Notes: a model not told the origin generated them from the letters alone. Counted from the stretch's first letter, positions 22,755-32,530 are shown. The stretch: DNA of 64,000 nt from DASRDR01 sp035550795 (GCA_035550795.1 DASZOL010000068.1:186001-250000); one strand, 5' to 3'. Translations and numbers: made by a program.

Positions 22755-25187
22755 TCACATGAGTCCCATGAGCTGCCAGACGGGCACGCTCAGGAGCAGG
22801 GCCACCGGGCGGAGGAGGCTCTCGATCACGAGCGGCCACCTCGCCTGGGCGTGCGTGAAGAGATCGCCCTCGCTCGCGAAGTACACGATGGCGTAGCCCG
22901 AGTTCACGTAGGGCACGGCCGTGTGATCGCCGGCGATCAGCGCCACGATCACCGGGACGAAGGGGTGGAACCCCAGCCCCTCGGCGATGGGCATGGCGAC
23001 GAGCGCGATGATGGTCGACGCCGTCATCCACGGGACGAAGAAGTGCAGAACGAAGGCGAGGATCGAGATGGTCAGCACGAACCCGTAGGGGTTGCGGACC
23101 ATCGCCGGCATTCCGCTCTGTACCAGCGACGTCAGCCAGGTGTCGATGTGGAGCGTCGTGAACACCTGGCCCAGGCTCAGGATGACACCGGCGTAGATGA
23201 GGAGGCCGAGAGTCCCGCCCCCCTGGAAGGCCGACTGGTCCAGCGTGCCGACGATGAACAGGAACAGGAATGCGGCCAGGGCGAGCCACGCGGGGGCGAT
23301 CCCGTGGTACGGCCGGCTGGCGAAGCCGGCGATGAGGCCCACCAGGACGACGGCGCTCCAGATCTCGTGCCGCGTGAGAGGGCCCAGCAGCGCCTGCTGG
23401 AGGCGCACGGCGTCGAGGTTGACGCGTCCGTCCCGATGCGGCTTGAAGAGGAAGATCAGCGACAGGTAGGTCATGCACCCGATGAGGACGAAGGGCGGCA
23501 GCGCGATGAAGAACCACCGCCACCAGGTGATCTGGCTCTTCGCCGCCGCCGGGAGGAGGTCGTGGACGACGAGGCCGGTGAACGTCCCGGTCTGGAACAG
23601 CTCGCCCACCTGCAGGAACGTGAAGAACGTCATCAGTCCGACCGCAGCCGCCCCCGGACTTCGGGGAGCAAAGCCCATGGCATCCGTGATCCCGCGCGCG
23701 ATGGGCACGCCGAGGGCGATCCGGGTCGACCCGCTGGTGAGGCCCGCGCTCATCAGGACGCCGGTCAAGCAGAGGACCAGGCTCTGCGGGACGAACCGTG
23801 GCGGCAGGTGCTGGAGCGACAGCAGCACCAGGCGGAACATCAGACCCGACCGGGACACGGCGACGCCCACCGCGAGAAGCGTCAAGATCATGAGCCATGC
23901 CGGCGCCGCGAAGCCTCCCAGGACATCCGAGGCCGGCACCAGGCCGGGCAGGACGAGGGCCAGCACCAGGAGGAGCATGACGACGTAGTCAGGCAGGACG
24001 TCGGCCACCAGGAGCGGGACGGTGGCGACGATCGCGCCGAGGGCGACGACGGCGCCGCGCTCGAGGCCGGCCGGCACGGGCAGGACCCACCCAAGCCCGA
24101 ACGCGGCGATCGACGCCGCCGCGCTGAGGGCGCGCACGGTCGTGAGGCCGCGCGCGAGCCTGCCGAAGAGAGGCGCGGTGCGCTCCCGGCTGCCGGGTGC
24201 CGCCGCCGCCGCGGGCGCGGTCATCCGCTCGGTCAGCCGGGTCTTCAGGGCCGTGAGCCGGCTACCGAGGGCCGGGGAGCGCTCGCCGACCACCGCGAGC
24301 CAGCGATCGAGATCTCGGGCGGAGGCGGTCTGGAGCAGGCGAGCCTCGTGGGTGCCGAGGAGCCGCTCGGCGTCCTCGACCGCGCCTGCGGCGAGCGCGA
24401 GGTCGGTGGCCGCGATGACGTCGCCGGCGGACGCCAGCTCTTCGGCCGCCGCCCGCAGCCACACCGGGCTCGGCTCGGGAAGCTTGGCGCCGGCCAGGGC
24501 GAGGACCGCCGGGTCGAGGACCAGATCCGCCCCGTCCAGGTGGAGGAGGCCGGACTCCTCGACGAGCTCGGCCAGAGCCCTCTCGTCCCGGGTCCGCGCG
24601 CAGATCCGGCGCAGCGTCTCGGCGGTCCAGCGCGGCCGCATCGCGATGCCCGCGACCAGACGCATCGCCTCCGGGCCGATCCGGCCGAAAGCCGCCGCCG
24701 CCAGCCGGTGGCTGAGCGCCCGGAGGACGCCGGTCTCCAGGTTCATCGCCGTGAGCCGATGGCTCAGGGACCGCTCGATGCTCCGGGCGATGCCCCGCTC
24801 GTGGTCCAGGAGCGCGTCGAAGCGAAGGCGGGAGAGACGCCACACGGTGAGCTCGGTCTCGGCCACCACGGTGGCGGTGCGCGGCGAGTCGGTCAGAAGC
24901 GCTATCTCGCCGAACACCTCGCCGGGCCCGAGCGTCGAGAGAAGCCGCCCCTCCGTCCCGTCAGTGGCGGCGGCCGGTCCTGCCGAGGCCAGCACAGCGG
25001 CGCGGCCGTGCTTGATTACATAGAAGCCGTCGGGCCGATCGCCTTGGCGCACGATGGCCTGGCCGGCGTTGAAGTGGATCTCCTCGAGCTCCCCGGCCAG
25101 CCGGGCAAGGTCCAGGCGCCCCAGGTTCGAGAACAGTGGAGATCGTGCGAGCGCGGTTGCAGAGTCGAGCCCGCCGGAGTTTGGCAT
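22755..25187 (-). CDS. cyclic nucleotide-binding domain fused to a DASS/SLC13 family carrier
   Basis: An 810-residue two-part protein. Residues about 15-135 form a Crp-like cyclic nucleotide-binding domain with the phosphate-binding cassette GEVFGEIALLTDSPRTATVV, including the PRTA Arg that contacts the cyclic phosphate. A helical linker (about 140-340) of unknown fold follows. The rest (about 360-810) is a polytopic divalent anion/sodium symporter-like carrier with roughly a dozen helices and the SAGLTSGSTR and VPWMTASTIIALVAMP motifs. Transport may be gated by cAMP or cGMP. The ATG at 25187 is the best start but has a poor ribosome site. The dicarboxylate-type substrate is inferred from family only. 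Confidence 0.85.
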   Translation of the reverse strand: MPNSGGLDSATALARSPLFSNLGRLDLARLAGELEEIHFNAGQAIVRQGDRPDGFYVIKHGRAAVLASAGPAAATDGTEGRLLSTLGPGEVFGEIALLTDSPRTATVVAETELTVWRLSRLRFDALLDHERGIARSIERSLSHRLTAMNLETGVLRALSHRLAAAAFGRIGPEAMRLVAGIAMRPRWTAETLRRICARTRDERALAELVEESGLLHLDGADLVLDPAVLALAGAKLPEPSPVWLRAAAEELASAGDVIAATDLALAAGAVEDAERLLGTHEARLLQTASARDLDRWLAVVGERSPALGSRLTALKTRLTERMTAPAAAAAPGSRERTAPLFGRLARGLTTVRALSAAASIAAFGLGWVLPVPAGLERGAVVALGAIVATVPLLVADVLPDYVVMLLLVLALVLPGLVPASDVLGGFAAPAWLMILTLLAVGVAVSRSGLMFRLVLLSLQHLPPRFVPQSLVLCLTGVLMSAGLTSGSTRIALGVPIARGITDAMGFAPRSPGAAAVGLMTFFTFLQVGELFQTGTFTGLVVHDLLPAAAKSQITWWRWFFIALPPFVLIGCMTYLSLIFLFKPHRDGRVNLDAVRLQQALLGPLTRHEIWSAVVLVGLIAGFASRPYHGIAPAWLALAAFLFLFIVGTLDQSAFQGGGTLGLLIYAGVILSLGQVFTTLHIDTWLTSLVQSGMPAMVRNPYGFVLTISILAFVLHFFVPWMTASTIIALVAMPIAEGLGFHPFVPVIVALIAGDHTAVPYVNSGYAIVYFASEGDLFTHAQARWPLVIESLLRPVALLLSVPVWQLMGLM

Positions 25188-25362
25188 GAGTGGTGTCGAG
25201 AGACAGCGGCTATCTTCGACGAGCGGCGGGTCGGCTGTAAAGAGGGCCGTCGGCTCCGCCCGGCGGCGGGCCAGCGGCGGCCGGCGGCGGTTGCGGCACG
25301 ACCGCATCCGGAGGATGCTTAGGGGGACTGCGGTCCCCCAGCCCGCAGCCAGGGAGGCCCCA

Positions 25363-26214
25363 ATGCGCTGGAGAGACATGCGCCGCAGCGACAACATCGA
25401 GGACCGCCGCGGGATGTCCATGGGTGGCGCGGGGCTCAAGCTAGGCGGCGGGGGACTTCTCCTGATCGTCGTGCTCAGCCTGCTGACGGGCACGAACCCC
25501 CTCGATCTGATAAGCGGCCTGGAGCAGGCGGCGCCCCCGATGACCGATTCCGGCCCGGGGGGGAAGCCGCCGGCGGACGATCCCCAGGCGGACTTCCTCC
25601 GGGCGGTGCTCGGGGACACGGAGGACACGTGGGGCCGGCTCTTCACCGAGGGCGGCGGGACATACGAGCCGCCCCGGCTGGTTCTCTTCAGCGGGGCCGT
25701 CCAGTCAGCGTGCGGCCAGGCGAGCGCGGCGGTCGGGCCCTTCTACTGCCCCCCGGATCGCCAGGTGTACCTCGACGTGCAGTTCTTCCGGGACCTGAGC
25801 GAGCGCTTCGGTGCCCCCGGCGAGTTCGCGCGCGCCTACGTCGTCGCCCACGAGATCGGGCACCACGTTCAGAACCTGCTGGGAACCGCGGAGCGCGTCC
25901 ACCGGCAGCGCACCCGGATGGACCAGTCGTCCGCCAACGCGCTCTCGGTGCGGCTCGAGCTCCAGGCCGACTGCTACGCGGGCGTCTGGGGGCACTCGGC
26001 AGCGCGCCGTAACAAGCTGGAGCCGGGCGACGTCGAGGCGGCCCTGGCGGCGGCCTCCGCGATCGGCGACGACCGGCTGCAGCGGCAGTCGCGCGGGGTC
26101 GTGGTGCCCGAGTCCTTCACGCACGGGACGTCCGCCCAGCGCGTCCGGTGGTTCCGGACCGGCCTCGAGACGGGGGACGTGCGGCGCTGCGACACGTTCG
26201 CTGCCGGGACGTAG
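25363..26214 (+). CDS. neutral zinc metallopeptidase, YpfJ/KPN_02809 family
   Basis: A 283-residue membrane-anchored protease. The start ATG at 25363 follows AGGGAGG. The N-terminus has the family's MRWRDMRRSDNIEDRRG segment and one membrane helix (about 31-52, GGGLLLIVVLSLLTG). The zinc motif HEIGHH (about residue 160) with following helix VQNLLG, and the third region LELQADCYAGVWGH, are complete. Most of the protein lies outside the membrane. It is divergent from the carrier gene with about 175 bp between starts. The biological substrate is not known for this family. Confidence 0.93.
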   Translation: MRWRDMRRSDNIEDRRGMSMGGAGLKLGGGGLLLIVVLSLLTGTNPLDLISGLEQAAPPMTDSGPGGKPPADDPQADFLRAVLGDTEDTWGRLFTEGGGTYEPPRLVLFSGAVQSACGQASAAVGPFYCPPDRQVYLDVQFFRDLSERFGAPGEFARAYVVAHEIGHHVQNLLGTAERVHRQRTRMDQSSANALSVRLELQADCYAGVWGHSAARRNKLEPGDVEAALAAASAIGDDRLQRQSRGVVVPESFTHGTSAQRVRWFRTGLETGDVRRCDTFAAGT

Positions 26215-26402
26215 CGCTCTGCACACCGTGTAAGAACAATCGTGTAGCGCCTACCCGGCGCCCGTTCCACGAGGCCGCGAGGGCAACGGCCGGCAGGCCC
26301 GCGGGCTTGCTGGAGACGCTCCTTCGGCCGGCTTTTCGTGTCTCGGGGGCCGGCGCCTTACCGGTGGCTTCCGTGGCATTCATCTTGCCCGCGTCGAGAG
26401 CG

Positions 26403-26660
26403 ATGCAGCCGTTTCCGTCCGTCCCACGCGCTCCTCTCCTGCTCACGGTCCCCGACACCGCGCGGCGGCTTCGTCGGCACGAGCAGACGATCCGCGCGAT
26501 GATCCGGCGCGGTGATCTGGCGGCGGTCAGGCTGGGCCGTCTGATCCGCGTCCTCGCGACCGCGGTCGACCGGGCGAGCGAGGCGATGGGTTCCGACGCC
26601 GTCCGCCCGCGGACGCCGCGCCGCTCGTTCCGGCGGATCCCCGCGCGCGCCCGGGCCTAG
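26403..26660 (+). CDS. small helix-turn-helix (excisionase/MerR-type) DNA-binding protein
   Basis: An 85-residue protein with a winged-helix DNA-binding domain of the excisionase family: LLTVPDTARRLRRHEQTIRAMIRRG (helix-turn-helix), then DLAAVRLGRLIRV (wing). The tail is very Arg/Pro-rich and may also contact DNA. No integrase, phage or toxin gene is nearby, so an excisionase role is unlikely; a small transcription regulator is more plausible. The ATG at 26403 lacks a strong ribosome site and other in-frame codons upstream exist. It precedes the coiled-coil gene by 54 bp. Confidence 0.7.
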   Translation: MQPFPSVPRAPLLLTVPDTARRLRRHEQTIRAMIRRGDLAAVRLGRLIRVLATAVDRASEAMGSDAVRPRTPRRSFRRIPARARA

Positions 26661-26714
26661 CCAGCGGCGGCGTCGGTCCCGGCGAGGGAGGTGAAACCGG
26701 CCTCGGAGAACCTC

Positions 26715-27206
26715 ATGAGCCGGGCGCGACGGGAGCTTGCCGCCGCCGAGCGGGACGAGGCCACCGAGCGGGGCGTGCTGATGGGCCTGGTCGACCGCGA
26801 CCGCCATCTTCGCTACGCGCTGGAGCAGGCCTCCGCGACGATCCGGACGACCCGGGACGTCGAAGGCATCCGGCAGTGCCGGGTCAGGCTCGACGCCCTC
26901 GAGCGCGAACGTCAGGCGCTGATGGCCAACCGCCGCGAGCAGGAGGTGGCTGTCGATCAGCGCCGGGATCGAACGCGCACCGCGCGGCTCGCGGTCGAGG
27001 AGCTCGAGCAGCGAGCGGTGAGGCTCCGCGAGACCATCCGCCACACCGAGCACCAGCTCATGATGCGCCAGCGCACAATCGCCGAGCTGGAGGGTCAGGT
27101 TCTGCGCCTCCTCGACGAGCTGCCTCGGGCCCGGGCACAGCACTCGGAGACGGAGACGCGCCTGGCCGCGCTTCGGGACGAGCTGGCCGATCTCGACGAC
27201 GCTTGA
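26715..27206 (+). CDS. coiled-coil protein of unknown function
   Basis: A 163-residue, almost entirely alpha-helical protein rich in Glu, Arg and Leu with heptad-like spacing from residue 5 to the end (ARRELAAAERDEATERG, RQCRVRLDALERERQALM, then RRQ and EELEQR stretches). No catalytic motif, signal peptide or membrane segment is seen. The ATG at 26715 has GGAG at 7-nt spacing; a GTG at 26691 is in frame but its only purine run directly abuts it. Composition is like FliJ- or PspA-like stalk proteins, but no motif proves this. Confidence 0.65.
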   Translation: MSRARRELAAAERDEATERGVLMGLVDRDRHLRYALEQASATIRTTRDVEGIRQCRVRLDALERERQALMANRREQEVAVDQRRDRTRTARLAVEELEQRAVRLRETIRHTEHQLMMRQRTIAELEGQVLRLLDELPRARAQHSETETRLAALRDELADLDDA

Positions 27207-27431
27207 CCGGCCGCCTGAGATCTGGGACCCGTAGCGGCGCTCTCCCGGAAGTCCAGGGCGAACTGGAGGGCCCGGCCGACCTCGTCCATCCGCTCCGCCG
27301 GCAGCGACGCGATGAGGGCACCGATCCGGGCTCGCTGGACGGTCTGAACATGGTCCAGGTCGACGACGCAGACCTCTCGACTAGTGTGTCAAACCCAGAC
27401 CGGGAAATAGCTCCAGAGCTCCCGTCGTGCA

Positions 27432-28064
27432 TTACGGCTGCCAGAACCTCGGGTAGAGCTCCAGTAGCTGGCGAAGCACCGACCGCACCGCGGGGCGCCG
27501 GCGGGCCTCGACGTAGCGCGCGCGCACGGCCGGGTCGCCGAGGTTCACGGCACCGCGCTCGCAGCACATGATCGAGGCGGGGTCGTCCGTGTGCGGGAGG
27601 CCCAGCGCATGGCCGATCTCGTGTGCGGCCACCTGGAACACGACCGTCTCCCGGGACGTCTCGCCCATCGCGGCCGGCGCGACGAGGTCGATCTGTACGG
27701 GAACGCGGATCACCCCGCCGTCGACGTCGAAGTGCGCCTGGCCCAGCGAGAGGCTGGAGCCCGCCGGGAGAAGGCGGATCACGACGTCGGCTGCCTCCTC
27801 CCGATCCACCCAGCGAAAGGCGTCGACGGCAAGAGCTTCCCGGAAGACCGCGTTCCAGTCGTCCACCGCCCGGTGAACCGGCGCCTCGACCGTGACGTCC
27901 AGCGGTTGAACCAGGTAGACGGCCAGCGGAAAGCGCGCTCGCGGGTGGCCGATCGGCCGGCCCGGATCGACGCTCTCCGACGCCCGGGCTCCGCCAGCCG
28001 CCAGGAGCGCGCCCGCGAGCAGAACGCCGGTCAGGGCTCTGCGCCCGGCGATGCCGCGCCGCAT
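27432..28064 (-). CDS. exported matrixin-like zinc metalloprotease (M10 type)
   Basis: A 210-residue protein with a signal peptide (about residues 1-30, ending GGARA) and a metzincin catalytic domain. The extended zinc motif HEIGHALGLPH (about residue 151) is complete, and a Met in SIMCC after it serves as the Met-turn. The helix before it reads ETVVFQVAAHE. It resembles archaemetzincin/matrixin-type small secreted proteases with no propeptide domain visible. It follows the M16 peptidase on the same strand by 23 bp and is probably its operon partner. The ATG at 28064 has no good ribosome site. Confidence 0.85.
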   Translation of the reverse strand: MRRGIAGRRALTGVLLAGALLAAGGARASESVDPGRPIGHPRARFPLAVYLVQPLDVTVEAPVHRAVDDWNAVFREALAVDAFRWVDREEAADVVIRLLPAGSSLSLGQAHFDVDGGVIRVPVQIDLVAPAAMGETSRETVVFQVAAHEIGHALGLPHTDDPASIMCCERGAVNLGDPAVRARYVEARRRPAVRSVLRQLLELYPRFWQP

Positions 28065-28087
28065 CGAGAGGGATCCGGGACGGTTGG

Positions 28088-30820
28088 CTACGGCGGCGGT
28101 CCCCCGACGACCACCGTCGCCCGGTCCGGGTGGAGGTGCGTCCGCGCGGCCTGGTTGACCTGCTGGACGGTGACGGCGCGGTAGTACCCCGCGTAGCGGT
28201 CGATGTAGTCCGTGCCGAGGTTGAAGAACTCCATGGCCCACAGGATCTCGGCGATGCCCCCGTTGGTCTCGAGCCGAAGCGGGAAGCGCCCGGTGAGATA
28301 GGCGATCGCCTCGTCGACCTCGCGCGCCGTCACCCCGTCCCGCCGCATGCGCCCGACCTCGGTCTCGAGGGCAGCGATGGCCTTCTTCGTGTTCGCGGGG
28401 TTCGTTCCCAGGACCGTCCGGAACGGGCCCGGGAAGAGGCTCGCGTCGAAGTAGCTGTAGACCGAGTAGGCGAGACCCTGGTCGTCGCGGATCGACGTGC
28501 CGAGCCGACTCGTCAGGGCGCCGCCGCCGAGGATGAGGCTCAGCACCTGCGTGGCGTAGAAGTCGGGGTCGCTCCGCCGGAGGCCGCCAGCGTGGCCCCA
28601 GACGATCGCCGATTGGCTCTTGTCCGCGATCGCGATCTCGATGGACGTGGGGGCCGCCTGGAGCGGCACGTCGGGCGCGAGGATCGGCCTGGTCTCGGGA
28701 TTGCGAGGCCAGTCGCCGAGCCGCTTCTGCAGCGCCTCCCGGACCTGATCGGGAGTCACGTCCCCCGCCACCACGAGGATCATCCGGTCCGGGCCGTACT
28801 GACGGCGATGGAAGGCGACCAGGTCCTCCCGCGTCAGGGCGGTGACCGCGGCCTCGGACTCCTCGAACGTCTCCGGGCGGAGCGGGTTGCCTGGCGGATA
28901 GACCGCTCGCTCGAAGGCACGCGCGGCGACGCGGTCGGGATTCGTCTTCGACTGGGCGATCCCCGCGAGGGCCTCGCCCTTGAGCCGCTCGAGATCCGCC
29001 GCGGGGAACGCTGGCTGCCGCAGCATCTCCGCGAACAGGTCCAGCACCAGGTCGAAGTCCCGGGTGAGGGCGCTGCCCGTGATCGTGGTCACCAGTGTGT
29101 CGGCGCCGGCGCCGAGGCTTGCCCCGACGTCCTCGAGCGCGGTGGCGAACCCGAGGGCGCTGCGCTGCTGGGTGCCGCGGCTCAGCATCGCGGCCGTGAA
29201 CCCGGCCAGGCCGGGCCGGTCCTGAGGCTCCAGGAGCGAGCCCGCGGGGACGCTCGCCCGCAGCGCCACCGTCGGGGTCGCGTGGTTCTCCTGCACGATC
29301 ACGGAGATGCCGTTGTCGAGCGCGAACCGCGCCACCTGGCGGTTCGTCGCCCGGGCGGTCGACGGGCGGGGCAACGGGATGGGCCGGTCGCCGCGCTTGG
29401 GCCGCTCGACCCGGGCGGACGCCTCCCGCGGCGGCGGGGGCGCGGCGCCGCCGCCGTCCGACGGGACGAAGTGACCCACCGTGCGCGTATCGGCGGTGAA
29501 CGTGCGCCGGGCGACGGCCTGGACCTCGGCCGGCGTCAGCGCCCGGATCCGGTCGAGGTAGGTCGTGAGGTACCGCCAGTCCCCGATCATGGCCCAGTAG
29601 CCGAGCTGGCGGGCCTGCGCGGTCACGCTGTTCGTCTGGAACACGAAGTCGGCCTCGGCGCGCCGCTGGGCGCGGGCCAGCTCCTCGTCGGTGATCGGCG
29701 CCGTCGCCACGCGGTCCACCTCCTCGATGAGCGCGGTTTCGAGCCGCTCCGCGGTGACGCCGGGGCGGGCGCTGGCACTCACGTAGAACATGAAGGGGTC
29801 CCGGAGGCTCGGATTCCCGGCGTCGACGCGCGACGCCACGCCCTTCTCGACCAGGGCCTGATAGAGCCGGCTGGTCCGCCCCTCGCCTAGGACGCCGGCC
29901 AGCACGTCGAGCGCGTAGGTGTCCCCATGGTGGGCGGCGGGCGCCTTCCAGGCGATCATCACCATGGGCAGGGACCCCGAGCGCCGGACGATCAAGCGGC
30001 GCTCGCCGCGCTGGAGAGGCTCGACCGTGTGGACGTCGGGCGGCTTGGGAATCGGCTTGATCGGGCCGAAGTGCCGACGGACGAGCCGCAGCGCGTCGGC
30101 GGCGGCGACGTCCCCCACGACGACGACGACGGCGTTGCCGGGCCCGTAGTGGCTCCGGTAGTAGTGATAGATGGCGTCGCGGGAGATGCTCTCCACGTCG
30201 CTGCGCCATCCGATCACCGGCCAGCGGTAGGGATGGGCCTGGAAGGCCGTCGACGCGACCGCTTGCCAGAGAAGCCGCCCGGGGCTGTTCTCGCCGCCCT
30301 CCAGCTCGCTCCGGACGACGGTCATCTCGGCGTCCAGGTCCGCCTTGTCGATCCGGCTGTTCACCATCCGGTCCGCCTCGATCCGCATCGCGAGATCGAG
30401 CCGGTCGGAAGCGATCGTGGCGTAGTAGTTCGTCCAGTCGTAGTAGGTGCTCGCGTTGAAGGAGGCGCCGTTGAGGAAGAGCGTCCGCGCGATCTCGCCG
30501 AGGCGGAGCTGCCGGGTTCCCTTGAAGAGCATGTGCTCGAGAAGATGGGACACGCCGGTGATCCCCGTGTGCTCGTTGCGCGAGCCGACCCGGTACCAGA
30601 CGCTGAAGCTGACGACCGGGGCGTTCCGGACCTCCTTGACGAGCACCGTGAGGCCGTTCGGAAGCACGGTCTCCTGGACGCCGGCCGTGAGGGCCGACGC
30701 CGGCGACGGGGCGGCCGCCGCGGCGTGAACGGTGCCGGCGGCCAGCACGCCGACCAGAACCAGGACGGCGGCGAGTCGCGAGTACGAACGTGGCGTCCGC
30801 ACGAGGGGTGGCGGGTTCAC
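28088..30820 (-). CDS. M16 family zinc peptidase, two fused modules (PqqL/pitrilysin-like), exported
   Basis: A 910-residue protein with a signal peptide (about residues 8-38, Leu/Val/Ala-rich, ending HAAAAAP) followed by two M16 units. The first (about 45-450) carries the inverted zinc motif HLLEH, and the third ligand Glu in VRSELEGGENSPG. The second (about 490-900) keeps the fold (GLAGFTAAMLSRGT) but has no HxxEH, as usual for the inactive half. It should degrade small peptides in the periplasm. A TATACT hexamer (30827-30832) ends 6 nt before the GTG at 30820, favouring that leaderless start over the in-frame GTG at 30826. Confidence 0.9.
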   Translation of the reverse strand: MNPPPLVRTPRSYSRLAAVLVLVGVLAAGTVHAAAAAPSPASALTAGVQETVLPNGLTVLVKEVRNAPVVSFSVWYRVGSRNEHTGITGVSHLLEHMLFKGTRQLRLGEIARTLFLNGASFNASTYYDWTNYYATIASDRLDLAMRIEADRMVNSRIDKADLDAEMTVVRSELEGGENSPGRLLWQAVASTAFQAHPYRWPVIGWRSDVESISRDAIYHYYRSHYGPGNAVVVVVGDVAAADALRLVRRHFGPIKPIPKPPDVHTVEPLQRGERRLIVRRSGSLPMVMIAWKAPAAHHGDTYALDVLAGVLGEGRTSRLYQALVEKGVASRVDAGNPSLRDPFMFYVSASARPGVTAERLETALIEEVDRVATAPITDEELARAQRRAEADFVFQTNSVTAQARQLGYWAMIGDWRYLTTYLDRIRALTPAEVQAVARRTFTADTRTVGHFVPSDGGGAAPPPPREASARVERPKRGDRPIPLPRPSTARATNRQVARFALDNGISVIVQENHATPTVALRASVPAGSLLEPQDRPGLAGFTAAMLSRGTQQRSALGFATALEDVGASLGAGADTLVTTITGSALTRDFDLVLDLFAEMLRQPAFPAADLERLKGEALAGIAQSKTNPDRVAARAFERAVYPPGNPLRPETFEESEAAVTALTREDLVAFHRRQYGPDRMILVVAGDVTPDQVREALQKRLGDWPRNPETRPILAPDVPLQAAPTSIEIAIADKSQSAIVWGHAGGLRRSDPDFYATQVLSLILGGGALTSRLGTSIRDDQGLAYSVYSYFDASLFPGPFRTVLGTNPANTKKAIAALETEVGRMRRDGVTAREVDEAIAYLTGRFPLRLETNGGIAEILWAMEFFNLGTDYIDRYAGYYRAVTVQQVNQAARTHLHPDRATVVVGGPPP

Positions 30821-30826
30821 GCCCAC

Positions 30827-30832
30827 AGTATA
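30827..30832 (-). promoter_or_regulatory. -10 hexamer TATACT placed for a leaderless start
   Basis: The minus strand reads TATACT, 6 nt, then GTG at 30820 of the M16 peptidase gene. The alternative GTG at 30826 would overlap the predicted transcription start. The same divergent region contains TATCTT on the plus strand (30885-30890) for the PGM1-like gene. Confidence 0.5.
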
Positions 30833-30955
30833 CGGGCTGCGTCTAGCCCACGCGCCCAGGTGGCTCCGGGGCGAACCGGCATGGTATCTTGACGCCCGGT
30901 GCGCCTTCGGACGAGCACGTCTCGGACGACCTCAAGCCACGAGGACCAGGAGCGA

Positions 30956-32530
30956 ATGAGCACCCAGGAGAAGATGCGGCCGGCACCCACGCTTGGCCTC
31001 ACCCCGGAAGAGATCGCGGTCCGTTACGCGACGCTCCAGGCGAAGCTGGTGCCGCTCTGGAAATCGATCGCGAGCATGAACCGCGATCCCCAGTCGATCG
31101 TCGTGGTGCCGTCGATCACCCTCGATGCGCTCAACATGCCGCCGTCCGTGCTCCAGGCCATGGAGGAGCGGTTCCTCTTCATGCTGTTCCTTCTCCGACA
31201 GCCGAACGCCCGCATGATCTACGTGACGTCGCGGCCCATCTTGCCCGACGTGGTGGACTACTACCTCGGACTTCTGCCGGGAGTCATCCCGGCTCACGCG
31301 CGCGCGCGGTTCTTCAATCCGGTTCCCCACGACAGCTCGGTGCGGCCGCTCTCGCTCAAGGTCCTTGAGCGGCCGAGGCTCCTGGCGCAGATCCGCGACC
31401 TGATCCCGGACAGGGACCGGGCGCATCTCGTGCCCTACAACACGACCGAGCTCGAGCGCGACCTGGCGATCCGGCTCGGGATTCCCATGTACGGTGCGGA
31501 TCCCCGGCACTTCGACCTGGGGACGAAGAGCGGCTGCCGGAAGCTCTTCGCGCGCGCCGGCGTGTCGTACCCGCTCGGCGCGGAGGACCTGCGGACCGAG
31601 GACGGCGTCATCGGCGCGCTGCTCCGCCTGCGGGCCTCGCGCCCCGGGATCCGATCCGCCATGGTCAAGCACAACGAGGGCGTTTCCGGGGCCGGGAACG
31701 CGGTCGTGAGCCTGGAAGGCCTGCCCCCGCCGGGCGACGCGGCCGAGCGCGCGGCCGTCGTCGAGCGCGTCAACGCGATGAAGTTCGAGAGCGCGCGGCA
31801 GCGATACGACACGTACATGTCCAAGCTGGCCGAGCTGGGCGGCATCGTCGAGGAGCGCGTCGCCGGGGATGAGATCCGGAGCCCGAGCGTTCAGCTCCGC
31901 ATCACTCCGCTCGGCCAGCTCGAGGTGCTCTCCACCCACGACCAGGTGCTCGGCGGGCCCGGCGGGCAGAGCTACCTCGGCTGTCGATTCCCCGCCGACC
32001 CTGCCTACGCCACGGTCATCACGCGGGACGCGGTCAAGGTGGGTCAGGAGCTGGTCGGAGAGGGCGTTCTCGGACGCTTTGCGTTCGACTTCGTCGTCGT
32101 CCGGAATGGCGCGGCCTGGACTCCGTATGCGATCGAGCTCAACCTCCGGAAGGGGGGGACGACGCACCCGTTCCTCACGCTCCAGTTCCTGACCGACGGA
32201 CGATACGACCCCGAGGCCGCGGCGTTCACGGCGCCGAGCGGGCGGCCCAAGTGCTTCGTCGCGACCGATCACCTGGAGTCGGAGCTGTACCGGGGGCTCC
32301 TGCCGCAGGACGTCTTCGACATCATGGTGCGGCACGGGCTGCACTTCAACCAGACACGGCAATCCGGCATCGTGCTGCACATGCTGACGGCGCTGTCGGA
32401 GCGGGGGCGCCTGGGCCTCACCGCCGTCGGCGAGACGCAGGCGGAGGCCGACGAGATCTACCGGCGCGCGGTCGACGTCCTCGATCAGGAAGCCGAGGCG
32501 GCCATGCGTCAGGGCCCGCCGTTGCCGTGA
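30956..32530 (+). CDS. PGM1-like ATP-grasp carboxylate-amine (peptide) ligase
   Basis: A 524-residue ATP-grasp protein whose C-terminal part resembles the PGM1_C domain of the pheganomycin peptide ligase family. Visible elements are a nucleotide Lys and Gly-rich loop in MVKHNEGVSGAGNAVV (about residue 235), the EERVAGDEIRSPSVQ segment, AFDFVVVRNG, the Mg-binding IELNLRKGGTTHPF and the C-terminal FNQTRQSGIVLHMLTAL. Such enzymes join a carboxylate to an amine with ATP; the partners are unknown here. The ATG at 30956 follows CCAGGAG; a GTG at 30899, 8 nt after TATCTT, could give a longer leaderless form. It is followed by a 165-residue partner gene. Confidence 0.8.
   Translation: MSTQEKMRPAPTLGLTPEEIAVRYATLQAKLVPLWKSIASMNRDPQSIVVVPSITLDALNMPPSVLQAMEERFLFMLFLLRQPNARMIYVTSRPILPDVVDYYLGLLPGVIPAHARARFFNPVPHDSSVRPLSLKVLERPRLLAQIRDLIPDRDRAHLVPYNTTELERDLAIRLGIPMYGADPRHFDLGTKSGCRKLFARAGVSYPLGAEDLRTEDGVIGALLRLRASRPGIRSAMVKHNEGVSGAGNAVVSLEGLPPPGDAAERAAVVERVNAMKFESARQRYDTYMSKLAELGGIVEERVAGDEIRSPSVQLRITPLGQLEVLSTHDQVLGGPGGQSYLGCRFPADPAYATVITRDAVKVGQELVGEGVLGRFAFDFVVVRNGAAWTPYAIELNLRKGGTTHPFLTLQFLTDGRYDPEAAAFTAPSGRPKCFVATDHLESELYRGLLPQDVFDIMVRHGLHFNQTRQSGIVLHMLTALSERGRLGLTAVGETQAEADEIYRRAVDVLDQEAEAAMRQGPPLP

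Noticed and set aside
22452..25322. Plus-strand frame of about 950 codons antisense to the carrier and M20 genes
   Set aside because: Same reasoning: shadow composition, no domain, and the minus-strand genes are unambiguous.
27432..30209. A single 925-codon minus-strand gene covering the M16 and matrixin regions
   Set aside because: Its first two thirds are in the wrong frame for the M16 peptidase and have no family content; only the last 210 codons form a real gene with a signal peptide.
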